Under the pieces are notes generated by a model. The model was given only the letters and a program-made list of their open reading frames with translations. It was not told the origin of the DNA and ran no database searches. This document shows positions 45,865 to 56,169 of a stretch of DNA of 64,000 bases, piece after piece; the stretch's first letter is position 1, and every line of letters starts with the position of its first letter. The position numbers were made by a program, and so were the translations under genes. The DNA comes from Mesodorylaimus sp. YZB2_4 (taxonomy: Eukaryota > Nematoda > Enoplea > Dorylaimida > Dorylaimidae): the NCBI GenBank assembly GCA_030248295.1, contig JASANH010000494.1, positions 62,001 to 126,000 of the forward strand, written 5' to 3'.

Positions 45865-46483
45865 AGGCGAATTCACATTGCTGCGTTTGGTGCGTCCGCC
45901 GCAAGAACCGAGCCGAGATGACCGAGCTAACCGAGCCGCATGATGTTCACATTGAAAAGCTCGGTTTGCTCTGTTTGCTTTCATGCGGTTGGCTCCGATC
46001 TTGATATATTGTATGTACAGCGGCCGTGTACAGCCGTGGCTCGCCTCAGGCCCAAACGGGAGTTAGGTTTAGGTTCCGATATGCCCAATTCATGCAAAAC
46101 CATAATTACAGTGCATCCCCATTGGTAGCGGGGATGTAGTTTTTCTCGCTCTCCATTAACAATTTCTTATTTCACGCGTCTATAGCCAAAATTGAATAAA
46201 AACTGATCAAAATACCAATATTTGCAAGTCTAAGCACAGGTGAGCTCGGTTGGAAAAGTTGAAAATTTGAGCCGAGCAAACCGAGCGAAACGCACTGGAC
46301 GCAAGTCAATGTGAATAGAGCATCGGCTGGTCGCTCCAGACGCACTGGACGCAAGACGCATTGGACGCGAGACGTAAGAGACGCAGGACGCACTGGACGC
46401 ATAGTCAATGTGAATACTACCTCGGATGCTCGGCTCGGTCGGATGGCTCGGTCGGATGGTGCGTCTCCAGTGTGAATTCGCCT
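45865..46483. mobile_element. 619-bp MITE, PIF/Harbinger-like by target site
   Basis: Ends AGGCGAATTCACA and TGTGAATTCGCCT are exact inverse complements over 13 bp, flanked by TAA on both sides (45862-45864; 46484-46486), the TWA-type duplication of PIF/Harbinger elements. Subterminal regions are rich in GACGCACTGGACGCA, ACCGAGC and GTCAATGTGAATA words in direct and inverted copies. No transposase is encoded. Family assignment rests on the 3-bp target only. Confidence 0.8.
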
Positions 46484-46486
46484 TAA

Positions 46487-47080
46487 CGGCTCACCAGCAC
46501 TTCGTGACTCGCTAGCAGTTACCCTAGTTTTCTATGACGGCAACTGAACAGTTTTCTATTATTCCTGTCAAACATTGTGTCAATAAAATCATTCCTTTCC
46601 ATTGAAAAAATCTGATCCAGCTACGAGCACCCTTGCAAGACGAAACAGGATGAAAGCGTCTGCGCAAACAAATGCCCACAGCCAACCAACAAAGTCTAAC
46701 GTTATAAAACGAGGAGAAGCAAAATTTTTCCCAGCCCCGCTGATTTGGTCGGCATTGTTACCTTGTCAGCGGTTACCCCCCTGCCAATACATTTTCAATA
46801 GCGCTTTTGATTATCCTTCCCTGGTGGGTGAGCACTCGAGTTAATTTAGCCTCCTTACACCAGTGGACTATTGGCCATGATTCTTTTTAATGAATAATGC
46901 CGCTTGTTGGAGTATGTTTTTCTCCTCAGTGGTCCATGGGCGGTCAGTTAGTGCTTAGGCACCAATGGGATTAGCCAATGCAATGAGCATGGTTTCCAGC
47001 CACAGGCACGAGGAGCCTCTCATTGGATTTTTGAAGTTTTCTGAGCACCTGGAAGAGTTCGTCAAGGAGTCGAATGAAAT
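46487..47080. other. No gene recognised
   Basis: The plus-strand frame 46602-46844 has no domain. Nothing else seen. Confidence 0.35.
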
Positions 47081-47085
47081 AATGA

Positions 47086-47587
47086 GTGCGCTTCGACGTA
47101 AACTTGGAAGTCACACGCATCCAAAAGTTTAAGGATCATATTGTAATGCATTTTCCCGTTCTGTTTTGGAATGTGGCTCTGCATGCTGGGATCTGGTCAA
47201 AAGCTGATATTTCTGAATTGGAAGGGTCGCAGTTTTATGCGCTTAGGCTGTATCTAACTGATTTGACGTGCGCATATGAGGATGCTTCAAACAGAACTAG
47301 CTGTTTGTCACTCAGCCATTGAAGAAAGCGTCTGAGCTGTGTCAATTTTATAAGTATCATCATGGATGGCATTATTTTCCGACGAGTTGATTCGTTCAGA
47401 TGTCGGTAACCGTGCCAGTGCAAGAACATGTAAGGCTCATCATCTAATTGTGCCAAGGCCCTTTTTTTCCTATCGACAGAGCTCCGTGTTTTTTGGAATT
47501 AAGCTTTGGAATGATTTGCCTACTGATATTGCTTTCTTAAATTTCACACAGTATCGCTCCAGGATTTTGTTGACTAAATTCGCGTAA
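47086..47587 (+). pseudogene. CR1/Jockey-like LINE, extreme C-terminal region
   Basis: The plus strand gives a run ending ASNRTSCLSLSH with a stop, then in a second frame SARTCKAHHLIVPRPFFSY, SSVFFGIKLWNDLP and TQYRSRILLTKFA-stop. The ARTCKxxxLIVPRP...FFGIKLWNDLP pattern is the standard C-terminus of CR1/Jockey-type LINE proteins, after the reverse transcriptase. It is on the opposite strand to the fragment at 41.4-42.2 kb, so it is a separate copy. Confidence 0.7.
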
Positions 47588-47589
47588 TT

Positions 47590-49585
47590 CTCTTTTACAG
47601 GTCAATTGCACAACAAGCTGTAACTCAGTGCGTCCTGCTCACAAACAGCTACTGAAAAATACGATTATTGCTTAACACATAGCAACTTACAATTCGTTAG
47701 AGTACGTTTCAGCGACGGATGCTATTCCTGCACGTTTTATTGCACAACACAATGCAACTCTACATATTTAAAATGCTGCATGGCACAACACATTGGAAAA
47801 AGACACGTTGCAAGTGCGTCTTGCCGCGTGAGAACTATGCCTTCATGTTCAGTTGCACAACAGGCTACAAATAACATACTCGCTGCATACTATATCAATT
47901 ACACTAACACCATAACGCATAGCACACGCGCTTGCTAGGCACTCGAACTAACTAGACTAGCTCAATTCCCCAAACGTCAAAGTAAGGCAATTCACCCAGA
48001 TCAAGCATGCGCACTTGTGATACTGAACAAAGCATGCTGAATCAACTTCTTTCAGTCACTAGGGTATCTAGATGCTGTATATCATGGAGCAGTTTTTCCT
48101 TTTTTGCAACGTACGCGTCGACTTCAATTATCAGTTCGCTCACCACGCTGAGCCGTGTGGCCCAAAAATCGACGAATTGCCGGCCAACGCTCCAATCTAT
48201 CCAACCGAGCATCGTAACAAATCACGGAAATAGAGCAGCGAACACTTTTGTAATATCCACAAAGCTTGGGCAGTTCGCACCGATGATACGCTGCTTGTTC
48301 GATCGATCATAACGATCAAACTAAAAAACCGAATATGAAGCTCATATTACACTGTGAAACCCCACCCGCCCTGAAAAATCCCTTACCTTCTAGTTCGATA
48401 AAGGTGCCTGCTTTGTTGTTCTTCTACCAAAAGATAACAAAGTTGCTGGCAGTACAGGTTACCCCGTCGATGTCATCCATATTCTTTTAACATCGACTGG
48501 TCTTTCAATTCATTCGCGCTAACATCAACACCAAGGAACATGCCAATGATGCCATGATCCGAATCCAAAATACGCTAAGCAAACACACTGTTAAAAAAAT
48601 ACACTTCCCCGTCTATAAGCTAAAATATGTCTACTCACCCTGTCCTAGATGGGGCTCGTGATATATCTAACAGCAAAAATTTTGGAGCCTTGCTGATGGG
48701 CACCAAGGCGTTCAACTATCTTTTAGACGATAATGATAATATTGAGTCTGACGCACCCTACTGGTCATTTGCTGTAAGCATACCATGCTACAATCAAAAT
48801 GATGAATTAATCCGCTTGACCCTGCAATCCCGCAAACTCTGAACCCGTATCTAGTAAGCTTCTATGGCATATATTGAGCAATAATATTGCATTCATGGAA
48901 AAATTTGATCACTTGCTAATCGACTCAAAGTATTTTTTAAACAAACCAATACACTTCTGACTAACGACTTGTAAAGTTACTTACTTTCTAATTCTATTAC
49001 AGATAATACTTCTTGCAAGAACAAACGAACAGCCGGGCGTACCAAATGTGAACTTGCTTTCTGTCACATCGCTTCCTTGGCGAATTTACACATCGCCCTA
49101 ATAGCTGTGACGCATGAGCATACTGAACCACTTTACTGGCAAGACATCCGACATCGATGGGAAAGCTGCAAGCAAACTAAGCTACATATATTATTTCAAT
49201 GCAAACCAGTTTTTATGTACTTGTTTGCTTTCGCAAATAACAGATAAAATTGTTGTGTTTTCACAAACCTATCGTTAATTAACACGCCACGAATCCACAA
49301 AAACCGTAATTTCAATTATCAGTAGAATTCCCAAGAAAATTTGTTCTTTGCCTGAACTTTCGCCTTGAAAAAAAAACCCAAAGCCACTCAAATCCAAGCA
49401 ATAAGCGCTCGTGCCTCAAGTCATTGCATCAAAAAGTGACCGAAACAGCGGCAGCAATTGCATACTTGAACGTTTTATTCAATACTAATGTCTACTGGCA
49501 CAGTTGGCGCAATACTTTCTCTAGTGCATTTCATCTGGGAACTGCTTGACTCTGCTGTCATGTGATACTGTATTCTATGATCACC
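47590..49585. other. No gene recognised; weak repeat
   Basis: TTGCACAACA/GGCACAACA recurs at about 47608, 47740, 47781 and 47852, a loose repeat that could be the LINE 3' tail. The plus-strand frame 48627-48842 (MGTKAFNYLLDDND, YWSFAVSIPCYNQNDELIRL) is not recognised. Confidence 0.3.
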
Positions 49586-49586
49586 G

Positions 49587-49751
49587 GGTGAAGTCACCAA
49601 GGTCGTGAATCCTTACAATCACGTTCAAGCTGAAGGGCTCAAAGCTCGGTATGAAAATGACATCGACTTCGCTCGTTGGACTCGAATGATTCTAGCCGTC
49701 GCGTTTGTGCCACCGCCTTCAGTGATCGACGCCTTTAAAGAGTTGGTATAA
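49587..49751 (+). pseudogene. MULE-associated transposase C-terminal fragment
   Basis: A plus-strand frame with stop reads GEVTKVVNPYNHVQAEGLK, then YENDIDFARWTRMILAVAFV, then PPPSVIDAFKELV. The DxxFARxxRMxxALAFVPxxDVxxAFExL pattern is found towards the C-terminus of Mutator-like transposases with FLYWCH domains. Only about 50 codons remain. It ends 90 bases before the left Helitron-type tail. Confidence 0.5.
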
Positions 49752-49840
49752 CTAACGTTATAAGTAAAATTAACGGAAATTGACAACGACTAAATATTGA
49801 CTTTATCGGTCAGTGGAAACTTCGCCTGCGCTCCAGAAAT

Positions 49841-50325
49841 AGCTGCTGGTAGTAGTATATGTTCGTCGTCCGCATCCCAGCCCCCCACTTCATCCAGCTT
49901 ATCACCCCTCAGCCACACAGTAGCCTTAGCCAAGCCCCGCAGGCCTTATAGCTTACCACCCTATAAATACCCATTTCAGTCCTTTGAACCCTTCTATCAC
50001 TGAGCCCCCTTATCAGTCATTAGCTGAACCTTATCAGTATCTAGTCATTAGCTGAACCATATCATCGACTAGTCAGCAAGTCAAGCTCCAATCGTCTTAT
50101 CATATCACAATAGCGATGATTGATAATCAGTATTTCTGGAAAAGTGAAAAGTTTGCAAGTTCAACCACCTTCCCGATTGAAAGTCGGAGTTCTACCAATC
50201 ACACCACTAGGGCGGTTTGCAATGAGGGTCGGGTGGCATAGTGAAGACAGTTGCCGATTAGAGATTCGGCTGTGTGACTAATTTCGGAATTGTGTCATAG
50301 TCTGAAAAGTTACATGTCATCGGGG
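49841..50325 (+). mobile_element. Helitron-type 3' tail, left copy (plus orientation)
   Basis: From AGCTGCTGGTAGTAGTATAT onward this matches the inverse complement of 54810-54290, the tail of the Helitron helicase coding region and its 3' flank. Shared phrases include CAGCTTATCA, TCACCCCTCAGCCAC, GCCAAGCCCCGCAGG, TTATCAGTCATTAGCTGAACC (twice in each copy) and TACATGTCATCG. Identity is about 75-80 percent by eye. The helicase codons themselves are mostly missing. Inside, on the minus strand, is a tRNA-like stretch (near 50172-50222) corresponding to the one at 54366-54440. Confidence 0.75.
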
Positions 50326-50687
50326 CTGTCGAATTCAAATATTTAATGTCTTATTATGACTTCAATAAATGTATATAAACTAACGTCATTTTCCCCATTT
50401 CAGATCATGATGGCTGGTCGTAACCCGTTCCTGTTTGAAATGACAGAATTATTGGCTAGGGTTCAAAGACCAAGAAGATTAAATTATTTTGATAAGATAT
50501 TAATAACGAATATTATAGTAACAGTGTTTATGATTCTGGTAATATTTTCACATATATCCGACGCCGCGCATAGGGCGACCTGTCTACAGTGGACATGTCT
50601 ATTCATTATATTCTATTCACAATAAACACTACTATAAATTACAGCTACATTTATTATTATATATATATATATACTAAATTCACAAAT

Positions 50688-50720
<33 letters not shown>

Positions 50721-51402
50721 CACATATTTACAAACGATTACGGCAAAGGGGGCACGTCGGAGAAGCCGCCTCAGCCCATCGCGATCATTCCGTGGCCGAG
50801 TGGCGGCATACCCATCCACAAGGGCTACAGTGCCACATCGTCCTCCTGCCCCTCCACCGCCACCACCTCTCTCTCCGCCATCCTATAAGACTAGTTTCCA
50901 CACAATACGTTTCAGTTTAAAAGTTTACCTGCATTGTCGCCAAGATATAGCCACCCTCCCCTCACCGCATCTACATCATCCTAAAACCACCAGTTTCTAT
51001 CTCGACAACCATGTGACATAGCTTACCACAGCAACCAGCTCAACCACCCCGCCGGCTCCGCCCGCATCCCCATCATCCGGCCCCTCCCCTTCACCGCCAT
51101 TTACATGGCCTCCAGCAGTTTGCTTCAACAACCATGTGTACATAGCTCCACACCAGCTAGACCGCCCCACCCCACCCTCCACCTCGTCATCCGCCACCAT
51201 CAGGACCAAATCCGTCCGCGCTAAAACAAGTAAGACAAAATAAAGTTACAGGATAGGCAGTCAGTTAAACCACTACGCTCCAACCCCTCCCTCCCTACCC
51301 CCCCTCCGCGCGCGAGTCGCCGTTGATAGCCCTTTCTCCTTCGAAATCGCCACCTTCCGACGCACGCCTCCGATGGAACCGCTCCACCTTCTTATCGACC
51401 TA
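50326..51402. other. 1.08-kb segment present only in the left arm
   Basis: Compared with the right arm, where the shared tail runs straight into the minisatellite, the left arm has about 1077 extra bases. They contain an ORF after a TTTCAG acceptor (50407-50625, plus; MAGRNPFLFEMTELLARVQR and a hydrophobic segment ILITNIIVTVFMILVIF, stop TAA), a (TA)n microsatellite (50655-50716), and a C-rich CCACC stretch (50850-51235). This is either an insertion in the left arm or a deletion in the right. The small membrane-type ORF is not recognised. Confidence 0.5.
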
Positions 51403-51900
51403 AGCGGCACTCAGAGCTGCTCATTTAGTGCAAGAGACTCCTCCTTGGTGGGGAGCACTCGAGCTGCTCATTTTGTGGAGGAGCACTCCTCCTTGGTGGG
51501 GAATCGAGCTCTCATTTTGTGGAGGAGCACTCCTCCTTGGGGGACACTCAGAGCTGCTCATTTTTCAGGAGAGCTCCTCCTTGTGAGCAGCTCGGACTCT
51601 ATTTTGTTCAGGAGCACTCCTCCTTGGTGGGGCAGCCGACTCTCATTTTGTGGAGGAGCAGTTCCTCCTTGGTGAGGAGCTCTCAGACTCCATTTAGTGC
51701 AAGAGCACTCCTCCTTGGTGGGGCACTCGGAGCTCTCATTTACAAGACAGCTCCTCCTTGGTGGAGAGCTCTCCTCCTTGGTGGAGAGCTGCTCAGAGTT
51801 CTCATTTTTTGGCAGGAGCAGTCCTCCTTGGTGGGACTGTTTGATCTGCTCATTTTATGGCAGAGAACTTTAGTAGCAGGAGTAGCTCCTACTTTGTGGC
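51403..51900. repeat. Minisatellite, left arm (GAGCTGCTCATTT...CTCCTCCTTGGTGGGG)
   Basis: About ten diverged copies of a roughly 40-52-bp unit: GAGCTGCTCATTTTGTGGAGG followed by AGCACTCCTCCTTGGTGGGG. It is the inverse complement of the unit forming the right array at 53.29-54.28 kb, but is more diverged. Open frames through it are repeats of the same short peptide and not genes. Confidence 0.85.
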
Positions 51901-52025
51901 CTTTCATTTTATCAGGGAGCGGCAAATGTGAGACATACACATCAGTTTCCTACAAATCCAGTCCGGGTGTTCACTTTTTACCTTAGCGCTTTACCATTCA
52001 TGTTACTTAGCCTAAACCCCCTTAT

Positions 52026-52185
52026 TAGCGGTGGAGCTGCTCATGTTAGCGGTGGAGCTGCTCATGTTAGCGGGGGAGCTGCTCATGTTAGCGGGGGAGC
52101 AGCTCATGTTAGCGGGGAGCAGCTCATGTTAGCGGGGGAGCTGCTCATGTTAGCGGGGGAGCTGCTCATGTTAGCGGGTGAGTAG
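52026..52185. repeat. 21-bp minisatellite, left arm
   Basis: Seven copies of GGAGCTGCTCATGTTAGCGGG (21 bp, with GCAGCTC variants), ending at GGTGAGTAGC. 21 is a multiple of three, so a periodic peptide (HVSGGAA) is open here, but it has no start context and mirrors a non-coding repeat in the right arm (53025-53140). Confidence 0.9.
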
Positions 52186-53024
52186 CTATTTATTAAAAGA
52201 AACATAAATATTGATCATGATTGAATATCAAGGTATTAATGTTTGTGCACAGTAGTTTTATAAAATCAGTTGGGTGAATTATTCACTGTCCTCTTCTTCT
52301 TCTTCTCCATCTTCCTCTTCACTGTCTGATGTTTCCGCATAATTTTCAACTACATCTAGGTTGTCATTCAAAAAATTCAATAGCAATGTTTTCCTCTATC
52401 GATGGCCATTTGGAGGCTTCTTCTGATCATCACTATCTTCGTCATCATCAATTGTAATAGGCGATCTTCAGTGACTCGAATCTTTTTATATATTGGAGAA
52501 TCGACCAATCATTGTAGTCGTTCAAAAGTTTGACCGTTTGACTGTACAACTCCTCCGACTTCATCTTTGAGGTTTAGAAAATCATCTTCCGTTTCTGGAT
52601 TTGAAATCATCATCTTCCCTCCAATTACGCAAGATCCGTTTCAAGATGTCCGCCAAATTTTATTGGATGGTTCTATTTCATTGTCATCGTCATTTCTCCC
52701 GCCATCCGCTTCTTCGCTATCACCATCCTCTCATCACAGTACCCCCTCGCTTTCCATGACAGATTTCATGTGACGCCTCAATGAATTTTCGAACAAAATG
52801 TCTTGCACATTTCATTCATCGTCGCCATTTTCCCAGCGAGCTATCGTTATCGTGACCATTTTCGAGAGTAATCCAAACCGACCATTCGCCAACTCGAAAA
52901 ATATGAACTGGAGATGCAACAAAACTGTTGCCTTTTATCGTCATTTGCAGAAGCCCTCTCTTCACATTCATATGAGGAAGAATATATGGAACATGGCAGG
53001 ATTGCTTCGCCTCATGGCAGCTCC
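52186..53024 (-). pseudogene. Central spacer of the inverted repeat with remnant of an acidic protein
   Basis: The minus strand ends in a stop at 52279 preceded by NYAETSDSEEEDGEEEEEDS and, after a one-base frame change, KWPSIEENIAIEFF. Further upstream on the same strand are other acidic pieces (DGDSEEADGGRNDDD near 52700). It looks like the tail of a nuclear acidic protein gene that has lost its frame. No family is assigned. Confidence 0.35.
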
Positions 53025-53140
53025 CCCCTACCAGCACTCCACCGCTAACAGACTCTTTCCCGCTCATGCTCTCCCCCTAAATGACTGCTCCCCCGCTAAC
53101 ATGACACTCCACCGCTAACACACTCCCCCGCTAATATGAG
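53025..53140. repeat. 21-bp minisatellite, right arm (degenerate)
   Basis: CACTCCACCGCTAACA, CTCCCCCGCTAACATGA and similar words are inverse copies of the left-arm 21-bp repeat, with about four degraded units. The unique stretch beyond (53150-53280) also mirrors the left arm 51895-51985: TACAAATCCAGT against ACTGGATTTGTA, and GGTAAAAAGTG against CACTTTTTACC. Confidence 0.75.
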
Positions 53141-53284
53141 CGGGGTTGTAGGCTTATAAGTGCAACATGGACATGAAGTAAGCCGCCTAAGGTAAAAAGT
53201 GACGCCCTACTGGATTTGTAGGAAACTGGCATGGTGTATGCTCTAATTTCCGCTCACCTGATAAAATGGAAAGGTCCCCACAAA

Positions 53285-54284
53285 GTAGGAGCTACTCCTG
53301 CTACTAAAGTGCTGCTCTGCCATAAAATGAGCAGATCCAAACAGTTCCCACCAAGGAGGACCTGCTCCTGCCAAAAAATGAGCAACTCTGAGCAGCTCTC
53401 CACCAAGGAGGAGCTGCTCCTGCAACAAAATGAGCAGCTCCGAGCTGCTCCCCACCAAGGAGGAGCTGCTCTTGTCACTAAATGAGCAGCTCCGAGCTGC
53501 TCCCCACCAAGGAGGAGCTGCTCTTGTCACTAAATGAGCAGCTCTGAGCAGCTCTCCACCAAGGAGGAACTTCTCCTGCAACAAAATGAGCAGCTCCGAG
53601 CAGCTCTCCACCAAGGAGGAGCTGCTCCTGCAACAAAATGAGCAGCTCCGAGCTGCTCCCCACCAAGGAGGAGCTGCTCTTGTCACTAAATGAGCAGCTC
53701 CGAGCTGCTCCCCACCAAGGAGGAGCTGCTCTTGTCACTAAATGAGCAGCTCTGAGCAGCTCTCCACCAAGGAGGAACTTCTCCTGCAACAAAATGAGCA
53801 GCTCCGAGCAGCTCTCCACCAAGGAGGAGCTGCTCCTGCCACAAAATGAGCAGCTCCGAGCTGCTCCCCACCAAGGAGGAGCTGCTCCTGCCACAAAATG
53901 AGCAGCTCCGAGCTGCTCCCCACCAAGGAGGAGCTGCTCCTGCCACAAAATGAGCAGCTCCGAGCTGCTCCCCACCAAGGAGGAGCTGCTCCTGCCACAA
54001 AATGAGCAGCTCCGAGCTGCTCCCCACCAAGGAGGAGCTGCTCCTGCCACAAAATGAGCAGCTCCGAGCTGCTCCTCACCAAGGAGGAACTGCTCCTGCA
54101 ACAAAATGAGCAGCTCCGAGCTGCTCCCCACCAAGGAGGAGCTGCTCCTGCAACAAAATGAGCAGCTCCGAGCTGCTCCCCACCAAGGAGGAGCTGCTCC
54201 TGCAACAAAATGAGCAGCTCCGAGCTGCTCCCCACCAAGGAGGAGCTGCTCTTGTCACTAAATGAGCAGCTCTGAGTGCTCCGC
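53285..54284. repeat. 52-bp minisatellite, right arm, about 19 copies
   Basis: The unit is GAGCAGCTCCGAGCTGCTCC followed by CCACCAAGGAGGAGCTGCTC and CTGCCACAAAAT (52 bp). Copies in the centre are nearly identical; those near 53300-53400 are diverged. Each unit contains GAGCAGCTC and GAGCTGCTC inverted words, so single strands can fold. 52 is not a multiple of three, so the open frames of up to 218 codons have a 52-residue period and are artefacts. Confidence 0.95.
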
Positions 54285-54365
54285 TGTAGGTTTCGATGAC
54301 ATGTATGTCTGCGCGTTCAAATAATCCATTGTCTTCACTGTGCACACTCGACCCTCTTTCTAAAC

Positions 54366-54440
54366 CGCCCTCGTGGCGCAACAACTGGTAGAACTTTCAA
54401 CTTTCATTCGGGCGAGGTGGGTTCGATTCTGAGCGGGCGC
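54366..54440 (+). repeat. tRNA-like sequence (probable SINE head)
   Basis: CGCCCTCGTGGCGCAAC... and ...GCGGGCGC pair as an acceptor-like stem (6 of 7), with an A-box-like TGGCGCAACAACTGG and a good B box GGTGGGTTCGATTCT. The T and anticodon stems are mispaired, so it is probably not a working tRNA. A more decayed copy lies at the mirrored position in the left arm. It reads opposite to the Helitron. Confidence 0.5.
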
Positions 54441-54702
54441 AAAACTTTTCACTTTTCTAAAATCATTGTTCATCGATGGTTTATTAAACACTTGTGATAT
54501 GATAAGCAGATTATGTGACGCGATTGGAGCTTGCATTACTGACTGGTCGATGATAAGGTTCAGCTAATGACTAGATACTGATAAGGTTCAGCTAATGACT
54601 GATAAGGGGGCTCACAGTGATAAGAAGGGTCTCAAAGGACTGACGAATGGGTACTTATTATGGCGGTAAGCTAAATAAGGCCCTGCGGGGCTTGGCTTAA
54701 AG

Positions 54703-55839
54703 CTAGTGGTCAGTGGCTGAGGGGTGATAATAAGCTGGTATGATAAGCTGGGGGGCTTCGCCCGCAGCTAGCTGCGCCAGCACGACGCACACATATACTA
54801 CTGCTGGTTCTGGCAAATCATCTAACTTGACCAATATTCGGTGATTATCTGGAGGCCCTTGTAAGCAAGTGCTACCCACTGTTCCAAAGGACCCATTGAC
54901 AAGGAGCATCACTCTGGCACCGACTCTCAACATTATTTTGCTTTCTAGACCAGCTGTATCGCCGACTTCTTTCTCACGCTTGGCCAAAAGTTCATGCAAC
55001 ATATCAAACTCTTTCGGCGTCCTAAATGGCGGCTCGAAGTCGTCAATTGATCTTACAATATTTGTCTTCCCTGCACCAATTATATCAAGCATATGTCCGT
55101 TAAACTGTTCGCGTATACCATTTTACGGCCACTTTAGCTTGTGTGCAGTTTGTCAGACATTCAAATACGATTCGATCACCTGATCCATATACCGTTCACT
55201 GCCTTCCTTTACAGTAAGCAAACGCGATTGCAACACTAGCAAATCGTCATTAGTCATGGCACCAACCCGAAGCCTGGCTAAAATACTTGCTAACGTACAG
55301 TAGGACAGCTTTGCTGTCTTTTATTCTCAATAAATTCTTCATGCGCATGTAACGATTGCCACAAATTGCCACCGTATATGCAGCCAATCATTCTCTGCAA
55401 ATTTTTCTTTTCGAAATTACAAAATATGCGCTCGCCTTTGCCAGGTTAAAGTTGTGCAAAATCTCCAAGCATGACTGAATGACAACCGCCAAAAACTGCA
55501 TCTTTGTTTTTTTAATTATCGCTCAACCGCAAATAAATAAACGCAAGCATTTCGTTGGACATTATAGATATTTTATCGATAATCACTAGATTCATCTCGC
55601 TCTAAACATCACGCATCTGCCACCTTCCTGCAGGCGACAAAGGTTCTAAATGCTTGCTTCCTTTACTCTGCACTGCTAATTTTAATAAGAGATGAATAGT
55701 GGTTTCTCCCACATTTTTGCTGCAATTCCAGTTGGTGCTGCAACGTGCATACTAAAATGCTTGCTCTCTGCGTGCTCTTTCCACCAAACACGAATCGCAT
55801 CGATCAAAAAACTTTTACCCGTGCCACCAGACCCATTAA
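54703..55839 (-). pseudogene. Helitron Pif1-like helicase, Walker A to C-terminus
   Basis: Directly at the Kolobok junction the minus strand reads NGSGGTGKSFLIDAIRVWWK, the Walker A/P-loop. Then come HVAAPTGIAAK, a frame change, GETTIHLLLKLAVQSKGSKH (motif Ia region), VIIDKISIMS (Walker B, with DE changed to DK), FGGCHSVMLGDFAQL (motif III) and, after gaps and stops, LESKIMLRVGARVMLLVNGS near the end. Stops near 55680 and 55440 and several frame changes inactivate it. The order of motifs is that of Helitron/Pif1 SF1 helicases. Confidence 0.85.
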
Positions 55840-56066
55840 AGGGCTACGGACACGTCAGAGATAACAAGATCAGCAAATATACAGCACATCAGCACATATA
55901 GCAATGTCAAATTCCAACGGGAAAAAAAATTTTCTTCAGCCATTCTCTAGAAAATTGGAAATAAAGTCAAAAATCAGACTTTACCGCGAAAAATAAGCGA
56001 ATCGATAGGTAGTGTGCTGGTTACTGCAACATGCTCATGTGCGGGTTACTGTAACCGCTCGTAATT
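55840..56066 (+). repeat. Kolobok left terminal inverted repeat
   Basis: Inverse complement of 59942-60158. Shared blocks include ATAACAAGATCAGC, GCAATGTCAAATTCCAACGG, TTTTCTAGAGAATGG (inverse in the left arm), AAGTCTGATTTTTGACTTTA, CGATTCGCTTATTTTTCGCG (inverse) and GCGGGTTACTGTAACCGCTC, which is itself a palindrome. Differences are few (mostly single bases and a short gap near 55880), so the element is fairly young. Confidence 0.93.
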
Positions 56067-56169
56067 GTGATTATAGATATACCGGTATTCATGTTTACTC
56101 GGCAAGCTGTATTTTGTTGATCGACTTTTTATATTGATTTCTTGCACAAGCGAATGCTTCTGTTAAAAA

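Noticed and set aside
51403-54284. Regularly spaced repeats considered as a CRISPR array
   Set aside because: Units are contiguous with no unique spacers, and the genome is animal.
53243-54384. Minus-strand frames of up to 218 codons (SSSELLILLQEQLLLGGE-type repeats)
   Set aside because: Product of the 52-bp minisatellite read through all frames; no independent evidence of coding.
54366-54440. Functional tRNA gene
   Set aside because: Acceptor stem and B box fit, but T-stem and anticodon stem are mispaired and it is duplicated inside a mobile element tail.
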